Part shown: positions 1 to 10,393 of the stretch, one piece after another | How the letters are laid out: each line of letters begins with the position of its first letter | Position numbering within the stretch: the first letter of the stretch is position 1 | DNA from: Anomaloglossus baeobatrachus | Taxonomy: Eukaryota > Chordata > Amphibia > Anura > Aromobatidae | Assembly: GCF_048569485.1 (NCBI RefSeq) | Contig: NC_134353.1 | Coordinates: forward strand, 705,528,841-705,592,840 | DNA: 64,000 bases | Direction of reading: 5' to 3' | Position numbers and translations under genes: made by a program | The notes under the pieces: generated by a model | Seen by the model: the letters and a program-made list of their open reading frames with translations, nothing else | Told to the model about the DNA's origin: nothing | Databases searched by the model: none

Positions 1-900
1 AGGGCAACTCTAGAAAAGGACTTTCTTCTTTCAAACACCGGTGGCTTCTCCTAACTTACCTGGGTCTGACGGAGCCCATCACAGCAGGTAACCAGTACTA
101 TCCGAGCGAGCGGCACAGCACTAAGAGTGAGTAAAGACACTTGGAACAGCAGCAGCAACAGACTCGGACTCTTTATTACCGGCACCGCCACCCCGCGTCT
201 CGGCGCCAAACGCCATCACTACTCCTCTCATCATCCTCCCTGGGGCCTGCTCCACCTGTTGGGAGCGATACCATCTCTGGCTGCTACTATCATCTGCCCC
301 AGAGGACAGCGACAGCAGCGTTGTCTATTCCCTGGCTGCAAACCACAGGTGGCGTCATGACATTCATCCTACTACTACCCCCATCATCTACCCTCCTTAT
401 TGGCTTACACATTGGGGCATGAAGCCGGGCAGGCCACCGCGATATCCCAGATCATCAAACCAGCCCGGTGATGAGTAATTCAGGTATGAGATTCCCGTGC
501 CTGACGACCCCTGCCCCCTGGGTGCTACAATACCACTGGAACAGAGATCAGACGGAGTACAAAGTGACTCCATTTGCCTCATTATAGTGAACGGATCCTT
601 TGTAGAATTCTTGGTATTTGGGGATCTATATGAACGCTAGTGTTCAGCATAGAGCATAATAGGGTAAACTAGCCTTGAAAGTGATAAAAAAAATATTATG
701 TATCCCAAAATGGTACCAATAAAATTTTTAACTCAATGCAAGTTTCCTCTCAGGTCCATCATTTGGCAATGGAAAAAGAGATTGTTTCTTGAATACTGGT
801 AACTCAAATGCTCTGAAGAAACTACATGACTGTTCTCCAAATAAAATCCAGTGAAATTTACATTCCTAAATTCAAATGGCCCCTCAATTGTTCTTAGGCC
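1..900. other. Upstream intergenic DNA, unassigned
   Basis: No gene is recognised. The first 560 bases have a mixed, rather GC-rich composition with several short open frames on both strands, none of which resembles a known protein. The texture (CAG-rich run near 145-165, CCACC-rich stretches) resembles a degenerate interspersed repeat, but no terminal repeats can be seen. 600-900 is AT-rich and featureless. Confidence 0.4.
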
Positions 901-904
901 TAAG

Positions 905-1392
905 ACACACGGCATGAAAATCGGAGCGAGTGGAATGTGATGTTTTATCGCATTCCATTCGGACCAATATTAGACTATGTCCCAGCACCCATGAGTGATT
1001 ATTTTCTCAGCCCTAATCGGACCGAGAAAATAGTCACAGCATGCTGCGGGTGTAATGCGATCCTTGTTTCTCTCGCACCCATTCAAGTCTATGGGGCGAG
1101 AGAAAAATCGCACTGCACTCGCAGTACACCGGTGTACTGTGAGTGCAGAGCGAGAATAGCAATAGCCGGCAATGGAGGAGAGAGGGAGTTAAATCCCTCC
1201 CTCCCCTCCTCAGAACCGGCCCGCCCCTCCTCAGAGCTGGCCCGCCCGTCCTCAGAGCCGGCCTGCAGCAGTGATCCGATCGCAAGATCGGACCTCAGTC
1301 GCAGTGACACTCGCATGACACTCGACTCCCGCTGTGCTGCCAGCGTGAGCAGAGTGTCGTGCGAGGATCGCAGTAGTCCCCCATGTGGCCCC
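905..1392. repeat. Palindrome-rich MITE-like repeat with a short tandem array
   Basis: GC-rich block containing several perfect short palindromes (around 1,123-1,143 centred on ACCGGT, and 1,275-1,290 centred on CGCAAG/GATCGG) and three tandem copies of a roughly 24-bp unit (CTCCTCAGA...GGCCCGCC) at 1,203-1,265. CpG density is well above the flanks. Open frames on both strands here are by-products of the composition. Probably a non-autonomous DNA element; the family is not recognised and the edges are approximate. Confidence 0.45.
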
Positions 1393-1432
1393 AGCCTTTC
1401 TGTCTAAATATATCTTTACATACAGTAGTGTA

Positions 1433-3085
1433 CAGTTAGGTCCAGAAATATTTGGACAGTGACACAAGTTTTGTTATTTTAGCTGTTTACAAAAACATGT
1501 TCAGAAATACAATTATATATATAATATGGGCTGAAAGTGCACACTCCCAGCTGCAATATGAGAGTTTTCACATCCAAATCGGAGAAAGGCTTTAGGAATC
1601 ATAGCTCTGTAATGCATAGCCTCCTCTTTTTCAGGGGACCAAAAGTAATTGGACAAGGGACTCTAAGGGCTGCAATTAACTCTGAAGGCATCTCCCTCGT
1701 TAACCTGTAATCAATTAAGTAGTTAAAAGGTCTGGGGTTGATTACAGGTGTGTGGTTTTGCATTTGGAAGCTGTTGCTGTGACCAGACAACATGCGGTCT
1801 AAGGAACTCTCAATTGAGGTGAAGCAGAACATCCTGAGGCTGAAAAAAAAAGAAAAAATCCATCAGAGAGATAGCAGACATGCTTGGAGTAGCAAAATCA
1901 ACAGTCGGGTACATTCTGAGAAAAAAGGAATTGACTGGTGAGCTTGGGAACTCAAAAAGGCCTGGGCGTCCACGGATGACAACAGTGGTGGACGATCGCC
2001 GCATACTTTATTTGGTGAAGAAGAACCCATTCACAACATCAACTGAAGTCCAGAACACTCTCAGTGAAGTAGGTGTATCTGTCTCTAAGTCAACAGTAAA
2101 GAGAAGACTCCATGAAAGTAAATACAAAGGGTTCACATCTAGATGCAAACCATTCATCAATTCCAAAAATAGACAGGCCAGAGTTAAATTTGCTGAAAAA
2201 CACCTCATGAAGCCAGCTCAGTTCTGGAAAAGTATTCTATGGACAGATGAGACAAAGATCAACCTGTACCAGAATGATGGGAAGAAAAAAGTTTGGAGAA
2301 GAAAGGGAACGGCACATGATCCAAGGCACACCACATCCTCTGTAAAACATGGTGGAGGCAACGTGATGGCATGGGCATGCATGGCTTTCAATGGCACTGG
2401 GTCACTTGTGTTTATTGATGACATAACAGCAGACAAGAGTAGCCGGATGAATTCTGAAGTGTACCGGGATATACTTTCAGCCCAGATTCAGCCAAATGCC
2501 GCAAAGTTGATCGGACGGCGCTTCATAGTACAGATGGACAATGACCCCAAGCATACAGCCAAAGCTACCCAGGAGTTCATGAGTGCAAAAAAGTGGAACA
2601 TTCTGCAATGGCCAAGTCAATCACCAGATCTTAACCCAATTGAGCATGCATTTCACTTGCTCAAATCCAGACTTAAGACGGAAAGACCCACAAACAAGCA
2701 AGACCTGAAGGCTGCGGCTGTAAAGGCCTGGCAAAGCATTAAGAAGGAGGAAACCCAGCGTTTGGTGATGTCCATGGGTTCCAGACTTAAGGCAGTGATT
2801 GCCTCCAAAGGATTCGCAAAAAAATATTGAAAATAAAAATATTTTGTTTGGGTTTGGTTTATTTGTCCAATTACTTTTGACCTCCTAAAATGTGGAGTGT
2901 TTGTAAAGAAATGTGTACAATTCCTACAATTTCTATCAGATATTTTTGTTCAAACCTTCAAATTAAACGTTACAATCTGCACTTGAATTCTGTTGTCGAG
3001 ATTTCATTTCAAATCCAATGTGGTGGCATGCAGAGCCCGACTCGCGAAAATTGTGTCACTGTCCAAATATTTCTGGACCTAACTG
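1433..3085 (+). mobile_element. Tc1/mariner transposon, full length (Tc1-A)
   Basis: Complete Tc1-type DNA transposon of 1.65 kb. The left end CAGTTAGGTCCAGAAATATT is matched by its reverse complement at the right end, and the inverted repeat continues into GGACAGTGACAC. Both ends are bordered by TA (1,431-1,432 and 3,086-3,087), the expected Tc1 target duplication. It carries one transposase gene in the + orientation. A second, much older copy of the same family lies in HIRA intron 14 and is split there by three other insertions; this copy is the reference that proves the split. Confidence 0.95.
1792..2830 (+). pseudogene. Tc1 transposase, one frameshift from open
   Basis: DDE/D transposase that would cut and paste the surrounding element. 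The natural start is ATG at 1,792 (MRSKELSIEV...), followed by a frameshift (+1) in the A-run at about 1,842-1,857; from 1,880 the frame is open to the stop at 2,828-2,830 (316 aa). Visible parts: helix-turn-helix around MLGVAKSTVGYIL, a basic GRPR motif between the two DNA-binding subdomains, then the catalytic triad WTDETK, DNDPKHT and SPDLNPIEH, with 34 residues between the second D and the E (DD34E, typical of Tc1). Total length near 345 aa fits the family. The single defect lies in a homopolymer and could also be a sequencing or assembly error. Confidence 0.9.
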
Positions 3086-3636
3086 TATATACTGTGCTGC
3101 TTTATGCTTTGGTTTGTCTAAAATTCAACCATAGCAGCTTACAGCTGTTCACACTTACTTCTGTTAAGAAGTCTTTGTTTTTTTTGCAATTTGGTTATTA
3201 GTATATTTGACATTGTAAAAATACAGTTCTTCAATATACAAAATGAAAATTCATCAATGGTTATTTAAAATAGAACAAAAAATATAAGCACCGTTTTGCA
3301 TTAACATATTACAAAAATGATCAATCACCTAACTGACATTGTATACGTCAGTTCAGATGGCTTTGAATATATATGTGTGAATCATGTAATGTAAGCAGCA
3401 AATAGATGGCTTCTTTCCATTCCTCAGACAGGAAGTATGGTGTGCAAATGCAACAAATACCTTCTTCATTTAGGAGTCATTGATCACTGCTGCGCCTATG
3501 CACTGTATACAACAATCCCGGCTGAAAACATTTTACAGCTGTTTTCAGGTGCATGCATGCAGGAGCTGGGTATTATTTGCATAGGCCCACTTATCAAATA
3601 GTTAATCAGTTAGTGCGGAGATTAAAATATAACTCT
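3086..3636. other. AT-rich intergenic DNA, nothing recognised
   Basis: Spacer between the Tc1 element and the next inverted-repeat element. No open frame, repeat or RNA gene stands out. Confidence 0.5.
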
Positions 3637-3999
3637 TAAGGCTGGTTTCACACTACGTCTTTTTAACATCCGTTGAAAACGTTTTTTTAACGGAAGTACG
3701 GATCCTGTGCAAATCCGTTTTGTGTTTAATGCATTTTCAATGGACTCACGTCCACTTCCGTTTGCATTCGTTTGCGTCCGTTAGACGCAGGATCCGTCAT
3801 TTTGCGTTAATTTAACATGTTTCAAAAACGCAACATGTAGCGTTTTTTGGCTTTGTTAAATTAACGTATGTCACAGGATCCTTGACATTGCGCCGCGAGC
3901 TGCAATGCATGTCAATGAGTGCTGGATCCTGCCTACCAAAAGTTGTTCAGTTGCGTTATGACAGGATCCTGATTCTGTAGTGAGCATGCCCGGTAAACG

Positions 4000-4001
<2 letters not shown>

Positions 4002-4077
<76 letters not shown>
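4002..4077. repeat. (CT)n microsatellite
   Basis: About 37 uninterrupted TC dinucleotides inside the MITE. On the minus strand it gives a run of RE residues in a spurious open frame. Confidence 0.95.
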
Positions 4078-4079
<2 letters not shown>

Positions 4080-4080
<1 letters not shown>

Positions 4081-4143
4081 GTGCACGCAGCCCGGCTGTG
4101 CTATGTGCACGCAGCCCGGCTGTGCTATGTGCACGCAGCCCTG
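4080..4143. repeat. 24-bp tandem repeat, about 2.6 copies
   Basis: Unit GTGCACGCAGCCCGGCTGTG plus CTAT repeated directly after the CT tract inside the MITE. Confidence 0.85.
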
Positions 4144-4429
4144 CTCCTAGCAGCTGCAGACACTCGTAACCAAGGTAAATATCGGGTATCCAAGGCCGAT
4201 GTTTACCTTGGTTACCAGCGTATGCAGCTGTCAGAAGCCGGCTCCCAGTCTAGCTCCCCTCAATCCCGATCACATGACTCCTTTGCCTGCCCCTAACATC
4301 CAGTGCAGGATCCTGCAAAATAACATATGCGTTTGCATACGTTATTTGCTGTAAAAGCAGGATCCGTACTTCCGCTAAAAAAACGTTTTCAGCGGATGTT
4401 AAAAAGACGTAGTGTGAAACCAGCCTAAG

Positions 4430-4717
4430 TCAAAAGATCAATGTTTGTATTAAAAAGACCAACAGCATAAACATATAAAGAGTGCCCTTCTCTCAGTTAG
4501 TGAAATCCAGACTGGAATCTATTAGCACCTATCTGTTAGACCAATGAGATGGGGTAAATTACCTCCCATTTACTTTGCATTGCTTAGTTCCTCATAATAG
4601 TGTGGAATAGAAGCTTTGCTGTCTATGCCCATTTCTTATCCAGACTGGAGGTACTTTGTCCAGTTATTCCCAACGCGTTTCTTCTTAATGATTCCTCAGG
4701 GGGTTGCTGGTGATATA
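4430..4717. other. Intergenic DNA, nothing recognised
   Basis: Ordinary AT-rich sequence between two transposon relics. Confidence 0.5.
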
Positions 4718-4719
4718 TA

Positions 4720-5620
4720 CAGTGTGTCCAACCATATCCTGTTCACCGCCATTAACTTGAGAATGGCTGCAGCTATAGGCATAGAAGTGGTGTCTAGGTA
4801 TAGTAAAGTATCCATGCGCTACGCAATAAAACCACCTATAGCGCCACCTGGTGGAAAACAACGGAGTTAGCATTTTTATCTCAAACGGAACGAGATAGAG
4901 AAAAAAAGTGAATTACAAAGTTGTAGGGCATCATCAATTCAATGCGAATCAACACCTTGCATACAGAAATGCTATGATTAGAATATGTAAAACTCACAAG
5001 GCTGCGGACGTGAAGTGATACCTCATGGAGACCTTCCTACAAGTCATTGGGTATAGTGGCTGTGTAGAGTGGCCTCCACGCTCACCTGACTTGACCCCAT
5101 TGGACTTCTTTTGTGAGGTCATATCAAACAGCAGGTGTATGCGACCCCTCCACCAATATTGCAGGACCTACGACGCCGTATTACAGATGCTTGTGCAAAC
5201 GTGTCACCTACCATATTGCACAACATGCAGCAAGATGCAGTATGCTGTCCAGAGTCCAGATGTGCATTGCAGCTGACGGTGGCCACTTTGAGCATCAAAG
5301 TTAAATGAGCGCCATATGCGTGACCAGCGTTCAATGTTTTGGGGGGTCATGGGTTTCATATCATAGCATTTCTGTATGCAAGGTGTCGATTCGTATTGAA
5401 TTCATGATGCCTTACAATTTTTTAATTCACTTTTTGTCTCTATCTCGTTCTTTTTTCGAGATAAAAATGCTAACTCCGTCGTTTTCCACCAGGTGGCGCT
5501 ATAGGTGGTTTCATTGTGTAGCGCATAGCTACTTTACTATACCTAGACACCACTTCTATGCCTATGGCTGCCGCCGTTCTCAAGTTAATGGTGGTGGACA
5601 GGATATGGGTGGACACACTG
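4720..5620 (+). mobile_element. Deleted Tc1/mariner-superfamily element with long inverted arms
   Basis: The termini CAGTGTGTCC and GGACACACTG are both next to TA (4,718-4,719; 5,621-5,622). Inverted repeats extend inward about 280 bp on each side, to roughly 4,985 and 5,340, with scattered mismatches. The centre is only the 3' part of a transposase gene. The arms are far longer than the usual 20-250 bp of Tc1/mariner families, giving a stem-loop layout. The element is non-autonomous as it stands. Confidence 0.85.
5024..5304 (+). pseudogene. Transposase C-terminal remnant (Tc1/mariner superfamily)
   Basis: Translation shows WPPRSPDLTPLDFF, the signature around the third catalytic acidic residue of mariner/Tc1-superfamily transposases; here the third residue in the motif is D (SPDLTPLDFF) rather than the E of Tc1. 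Downstream, other frames continue with motifs typical of the C-terminus, so frameshifts are present. Everything upstream of this motif, including the first two catalytic D residues, is missing. Confidence 0.75.
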
Positions 5621-5710
5621 TATACATTACTACTGCAATATTACACCCAGCACCCTGCCTGGACAGTGTAATGCTCATAAAAATGTCTATAAAATATCTA
5701 GCTTCTTTAT

Positions 5711-6326
5711 TAAAGGGGATGTCCAATCCCTTCTCATTCCCCATAAATGCCACCACTAAAGTAAAAAAGCTAATAGTTGCCTCCCGTTTCAGCAGTGTCT
5801 GCACTCGCTGTCCCGGGGCTCACAGGAGGTTGTGACGTCACACGAGCCCTGCGCCCATTTAGGGTGCTCTCACATATCCAACTTTTCGCCGGTTTGACGG
5901 ATGCGGTGCACGCCAGTATACAGTACACTGGCAGCGCAACAAGCGCCGGTCATATGCTGTCATGTGACCGGAGCATGTAACCCGGAATGAACGGCGCTGC
6001 CACTGTTTTGTATCATACTGTACTGGCGTGCGCCGCATCCGTCAAACCGGCGAAAAGCCGGATGTGTGAGAGCACCCTTAGTGTTGTCTTCTGTCTCCCC
6101 GCCTTCATATGTTTAAGTAATCAATAGGATTACTTATACATCCAAAGGTGGGGAGAATAAAACCAGCGGTGATTGGGTGCAGGACATGTGAGCCCCAGGA
6201 GAGCAAGTGCTGACACCGCTGGTATGGTGCTGACACCCGAGGTATATATTTATTTATTTTGATGGTTTAACGGGACAAATTTGGGGAATAAGAAGGGATT
6301 TTCAGAATAGTGGACAACACCTTTAA
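5711..6326. mobile_element. Inverted-repeat element containing a second, nested palindromic MITE
   Basis: The left edge TTAAAGGGGATGTCCAATCC is answered by an imperfect reverse complement ending GGACAACACCTTTAA near 6,325 (arms about 40 bp). The interior is interrupted by a separate palindromic element at 5,859-6,081. A related sequence (GGGGTTGTCCACTA type) recurs as an inverted pair near 6,455-6,520. No coding capacity. Confidence 0.6.
5859..6081. mobile_element. Palindromic MITE nested in the preceding element
   Basis: TTAGGGTGCTCTCACAT at the left and ATGTGTGAGAGCACCCTTA at the right. The two halves are near-complementary over almost the full 220 bp (CGCCGGTTTGACGGATGC versus GCATCCGTCAAACCGGCG), so it could fold into one long hairpin. 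TTA at the edges suggests a TA or TTA target. Confidence 0.8.
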
Positions 6327-6454
6327 ACTTTATAACCTTTTAACATGTGACATAATTGTGTGTAATTTCAAGATATTTGTTTATACCCAGAAGCTAGTTC
6401 ATATCGAACCAGGTGATCTGCCTTTCACAAATGAGAATGCTAAGAAGCCTAATG

Positions 6455-6522
6455 GGGTTGCTCACTACTGGACAACCCCTTATTAAAGAAAGTGTCCACT
6501 ATTTGGACAACCCCTTCTTCAA
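6455..6522. repeat. Short inverted repeat
   Basis: GGGGTTGCTCACTACTGGAC and its imperfect complement GTCCACTATTTGGACAACCCC, separated by a few bases. It looks like the two fused ends of the element type seen at 5,711-6,326. Confidence 0.5.
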
Positions 6523-6734
6523 TGCTGTAATCCTCAGAGTAAAAAAATGAAGCCTACTCAGTTCCCGCAATGGCACCGTTTCAGTGATGTCGGCGTCAAG
6601 TGTCCGACGCTCACGGGCCACATGACACATGTAGGTTGGGGCTACGCAGTGAGGTGTCCCATGACTAAAACCATTTCTGTGACTATTTTACAGATCTAAT
6701 TTCGCTAGAATTAAAACAGCTCAAACCGTACAAC

Positions 6735-7138
6735 TTGCATTGAAGTCAATCGCAAGTGAGGCCCGAGCGACTTGCATGGAAGTCTATGGCCAGTGTGTCC
6801 CATGTGACTTGCACTGAAGTCTATAGCTAGAGTGCCCCATGCGACTTGCATTGAAGTCTATGGCCAATGTGACTTGCATCAAAGTCTATGGCCAGTGCAC
6901 CCCGGGTGACTTGCATTGAGGTCTATGGCTCCTGTGCCCATTGTGACTTATTATTATTATTATTATTTATTATTATTATAGCGCCATTTATTCCATGGCG
7001 CTTTACAAGTGAAAGAGGGTATACGTACAACAATCATTGTATTGAATTACATGGCCAGTGTACCCTGTGCGACTTGCATTGAAGTCTATAGCCAGTGTGC
7101 CTCAAGCGACTTCCAGTGAATTCTATGGCCAGTGTGAC

Positions 7139-7140
<2 letters not shown>
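6735..7140. repeat. 37-bp minisatellite, left block
   Basis: Diverged tandem units of the form GAAGTCTATGGCCAGTGTGC-CCC-TGCGACTTGCATT. About eight units are seen, interrupted at 6,948 by a LINE tail. The array resumes at about 9,228 beyond a longer LINE insertion, so the two blocks were once one array. Confidence 0.85.
6946..7045 (-). mobile_element. L2-type LINE 3' end, severely 5'-truncated
   Basis: Read on the minus strand it ends TTGTAAAGCGCCATGGAATA-AATGGCGCTATAA followed by a (TAA)n tail, the typical 3' end of L2/CR1-like LINEs. Only about 100 bp inserted, inside a unit of the 37-bp minisatellite. Confidence 0.7.
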
Positions 7141-7191
<51 letters not shown>

Positions 7192-9225
7192 TTTATTATT
7201 AATATATCTATTTCTATAGCGCCAACATATACCGCAGTGCTTTACAATTCAGGAGGATCATATACAAACAACAGTTATAGAAAATACAATAATTGGAGTA
7301 TGGATAAAAAGAGACAACCCTGCTCGTGAGAGCTTACAATCTAGAATGACATGGGGGGAAACAAGGTGCAAGTGATTATTTACAATGACAATCCAGCCAT
7401 CTCAAGGAAATGGGGGATAGATAATGACTGCCTTAACCAGTCAACTAGAATCTTGAGATGCATTTGGGTGCAGTGGAGTTTGATGGAGAGTTATGTTCTG
7501 AGAAGTTGTGGAGGGATTATGTGAATTCAATTCGCATAGGGAGTGTGATAGGCCACCCTAAAAAGATGCGTTTTAGGGAGCGTCTGATGCTGAGTAAGTT
7601 GTGATTCGTCCTAGCTTCTTGGGGTAGAGCGTTCCAGAGATTAGTGCAGCTCGGGAGAAGTCTTGGATCCGGGTGTGGGAGGTTAGGATTAGTGTGGATG
7701 TTATTCAAAGGTCATTTGCAGAACGTAGGGAACGGGTAGGGTGATAGACAGAGAGGAGGGTGGAGATATAGGGGGGTGCCGCTCTATGGAGAGCTTTGTG
7801 GGTGAGAACAGCAATTTGAATTGGATCCTGTGATATATGGGCAGCCAGTGCAATGACTGGCACAGAGCAGAGGCATCCGAGTAGCGGTTGGCCAGATAGG
7901 TGACCCTGGCTGCTGCATTAAGGATGAACTGTAGAGGAGAGTCTAGTTAGGGGGAGACAAATTAATAAAGAGTTACAGTAGTCAAGGTGGGAGTGGATCA
8001 GGGCCAAGGTGAGGGTTTTTGTTTTGTCCATTGTGAGAAAGGGGCGGATTCTAGAGATGTTCTTGAGGTGCAAGCGACAAGAGCGGGCAAGAGATTGTAT
8101 ACAGAAGGTGAAGGAGAGATCGATGTCAAGTATAACACCCAAACAGCAAGCCTGCTGCCTAGGACTTATCGTAGTGCCACACACAGAGAGGGAGATGTTA
8201 GGTTTAGGAAGGTTAGAAGATGGAGAGAATAGAAGAAGTTCAGTTCTGGAAAGGTTAAGTTTCAGATAGAGAGCAGACATGATGTTACAAACTGCAGTCA
8301 GACAGTCACTGGTGTTCTGTAGTACAGCGGGGGTGAGCTCAGGGGATGAGTTGTATAGCTGTGTGTCATCAGCATAAAGATGGTACTGGAAGCCAAATCT
8401 ACTGATGGTCTGTCCAATTGGGGCAGTGTAGAGGGAGAAAAGAAGAGGGCCAAGGACTGAACCTTGAGGGACCCCAACAGTGAGATGAAGAGGAGAAGAT
8501 GTGGAGCCAGCAAATGATGCGCTGAATGAGCGGCCAGAAAGATAGGAAAAGAACCAGGAGAGCACAGTGTCCTTTAGGCCGATAGAATGGAGCATAGGGA
8601 GTAGGAGATGGTGGTCAACAGTGTCGAAGGCGGCAGAGAGGTCAAGAAGAATAAGCAGAGTGGTCACCATTACATTTTCCTGTCAATAGGTCATTTGGTC
8701 ACTTTGACGAGGGCAGTTTCTGTAGAGTGTAGGGGGCGGAAGCCAGACTGTAAAGGATCTAGAAGAGAGTGAAAGGAGAGGTAGCGAGTGAGGCGGCAAT
8801 AGACCAGGTGCTCCAAGAGTTTGGAATTGAAGGGGAGATTCGAGACTGGTCTGTAGTTTCCGCAAGATGGGTCAAGAGAAGATTTCTTTTAATAATGGAG
8901 TAATGATAGTGTTTAAGGGAGGAGGGGAAGATACCAGAGGTGAGAGAGAGATTGAAGAATTGAGTTAGGTGAGTAGCGATGACCGGAGTGAGGGACTGGA
9001 GTAGGTGTGAGGGAAAGGGATCAGTAGGGCAAGTGATAGCACGAGAAGAAGAGTGGAGCCTGAAGACGTCTTCCTCTGTGACTGGGTCAAATGTGGAAAG
9101 TGAGCCGAACGAGATGTGGGGAGGGATGGGATTCACAATGCTTGGTGGCTACGAGCTGATCTCTCGGCGGATGTTTTTTATTTTCTCTGTGAAATACAAG
9201 GCCAGATCATCAGCATGAAGGTCTG
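7141..9225 (-). mobile_element. L2/CR1-clade LINE, 5'-truncated
   Basis: Minus-strand LINE of about 2.1 kb. Its 3' end lies at 7,141-7,250: the minus strand reads GTAAAGCACTGCGGTATATG-TTGGCGCTATAGAAATA and ends in a (TAA)n tail. It holds the reverse transcriptase and C-terminal part but no endonuclease domain, so it is truncated at the 5' side near 9,225. It interrupts the 37-bp minisatellite. A second L2-type tail lies 100 bp away in the same array and orientation. Confidence 0.88.
7517..9136 (-). pseudogene. LINE reverse transcriptase, frameshifted
   Basis: Would copy LINE RNA at a nicked target. The best segment (8,670 down to 7,918) shows AFDTVDH (RT motif A), [13 protein letters not shown] (motif B) and YADDTQLY (motif C with the catalytic YADD). 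Upstream, 9,136-8,759 encodes the fingers region (SFGSLSTFDPVTEEDV, PTDPFPSHLLQSL). Downstream, 7,708-7,517 gives PSCTNLWNALPQEAR, the usual C-terminal motif. At least three frameshifts separate these segments (about 8,880, 8,680-8,760 and 7,920). The amino-terminal endonuclease is absent. Confidence 0.88.
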
Positions 9226-9598
9226 CAGTGAAGTCTATGGCCAGTGTGCCCCATGCGACTTGCATTGAAGTCTATGGCCAGTGTGCCCCGTGTGGCTTGC
9301 ATTAAAGTCTATGGCCAGTGTGCCCTGTTCAACTTGCATTGAACTCTATTGCCAGTGTGCCCCGTGCGACTTGCATTGAAGTCTATGGCCAGTGTGCCCC
9401 GTGCGACTTGCATTGAAGTCTATGGCCAGTGTGCCCCGTGCGACTTGCATTGAAGTCTATGGCCAGTGTGCCCCGTGCGACTTGCATTGAAGTCTATGGC
9501 CAGTGTGCCCCGTGCGACTTGCATTGAAGTCTATGGCCAGTGTGGCCCGTGCGACTTGCATTGAAGTGTATGGCCAGTGTCGCCCATGCGACTTGTAC
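9226..9598. repeat. 37-bp minisatellite, right block
   Basis: About ten tandem units of TTGCATTGAAGTCTATGGCC-AGTGTGCCCCGTGCGAC. The central five units (9,360-9,560) are almost identical, more uniform than the left block, suggesting recent unit turnover here. Confidence 0.95.
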
Positions 9599-10204
9599 CA
9601 GGGACAGAAAATATAACACAATTGCAGCTCCATGTTGCAGTCACAGGAGGTGACACCGCGGCCCCATAGGAGCCATTACTTCCAATGTTGCGATGTCGCT
9701 TCGTAGCCTTAGCCTGATGGTTTCGTACACCCCACATCAGACCCTCTAAGGGTTACTGCAGCTTTTGGGGTCTTCTTCCATCTGACAATGGAGGAGTGAT
9801 GGATGAAGCTGGCTGGTGACTGAGCTCCTGTGCACACAACCTTTTGCCAGTACAGTTGGTTCCTGTGTGCAGCCATTTTGGGCTGGGTAGTGACTGAACA
9901 TTGAGTATCCCCAGATTAATGACAAGAAGTCCAGAAAATGTCTGCCCCATGTTACTGTCACAGATTGATACACGTGATAGTGGCTGGAAGTGGCGTTTCG
10001 TCTGTGTGCAGCCCCAGGACGGCGCAGTCCGCCACAAGCCCCCTCACAGGCTGAGGAAGCGGCAGGCTCGGTGTGAGCAGCCTCCCGGGGCTCTGGATGC
10101 CACCAGTGTCGCCGTGTGTCACACCAGGCGTCCGTCCCTCCTCCTTTACACTGTTAGTGAGGAACGCCTGCTTCCAGGTCTATGTTTCCAGTAGGACATT
10201 TTTA
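9599..10204. other. Region upstream of HIRA; no MRPL40 gene seen
   Basis: GC content rises toward HIRA. In mammals MRPL40 lies head to head with HIRA. On the minus strand here the open frames (for example 10,037-9,753) do not resemble MRPL40, so a divergent partner could not be confirmed. A non-coding first exon of HIRA or of a neighbour cannot be excluded. Confidence 0.4.
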
Positions 10205-10356
10205 AACCTTACTTCCCGCGGGCTTCCGGTCTTGGTGCGGGTGCCGGAGCGGGATGGAGCGGCGCTGAGAGGCGGCTCCGAGAGGCTGCACGGGGGAAAG
10301 CTCCGGTGCTCAATGGGTGGCCGGAGCTGACACCCTGCTCCGGGCACAGCGGGACG
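10205..10356 (+). promoter_or_regulatory. hira: Putative HIRA core promoter and 5' UTR
   Basis: CpG-rich 150 bp directly upstream of the HIRA start codon with no TATA box. It carries TTCCCGCG at 10,213-10,220, which fits the E2F consensus, and CTTCCGGT at 10,223-10,230, the reverse complement of an ETS/GABP core (ACCGGAAG). Both types are common in TATA-less promoters of chromatin and cell-cycle genes. The start codon has A at -3 (GACGATGA), a good Kozak context. The transcription start is not visible, so the split between promoter and UTR is inference. Confidence 0.5.
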
Positions 10357-10393
10357 ATGAAGCTTCTGAAGCCCACCTGGGTTAATCACAATG
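10357..10393 (+). CDS. hira: HIRA coding exon 1
   Basis: Encodes MKLLKPTWVNHN and the first base of a Gly codon, the invariant HIRA N-terminus. Donor AATG|GTGAGG. The ATG context is good and no in-frame upstream extension resembles HIRA. Confidence 0.97.

Larger units (their letters stand above)
3637..4429. mobile_element. Non-autonomous inverted-repeat DNA element (MITE), about 0.8 kb
   Basis: The ends are long inverted repeats: GGCTGGTTTCACACTACGTC at the left is answered by its reverse complement at 4,406-4,425, and the match continues for about 65 bp to GGATCC. The same four bases TAAG border both sides, a possible target duplication. The interior holds a CT microsatellite, a short tandem array and an inner palindrome built on CCAAGGTAAA around 4,172-4,216. 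There is no transposase. Superfamily is not certain; ends of this kind are often hAT-like. Confidence 0.75.

Noticed and set aside
1-600. Possible LTR element piece at the window start
   Set aside because: Composition suggested it, but no terminal repeat, primer site or coding motif could be shown.
937-1407. 156-codon open frame on the + strand
   Set aside because: Lies in a palindromic, CpG-rich repeat; open frames occur on both strands and no protein family is recognised.
6735-9598. CRISPR-like array
   Set aside because: The repeats are directly adjacent 37-bp minisatellite units without unique spacers, in a vertebrate genome.
9753-10037. Possible MRPL40 on the minus strand next to HIRA
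   Set aside because: The translated sequence has none of the MRPL40 features; expectation came only from mammalian gene order.
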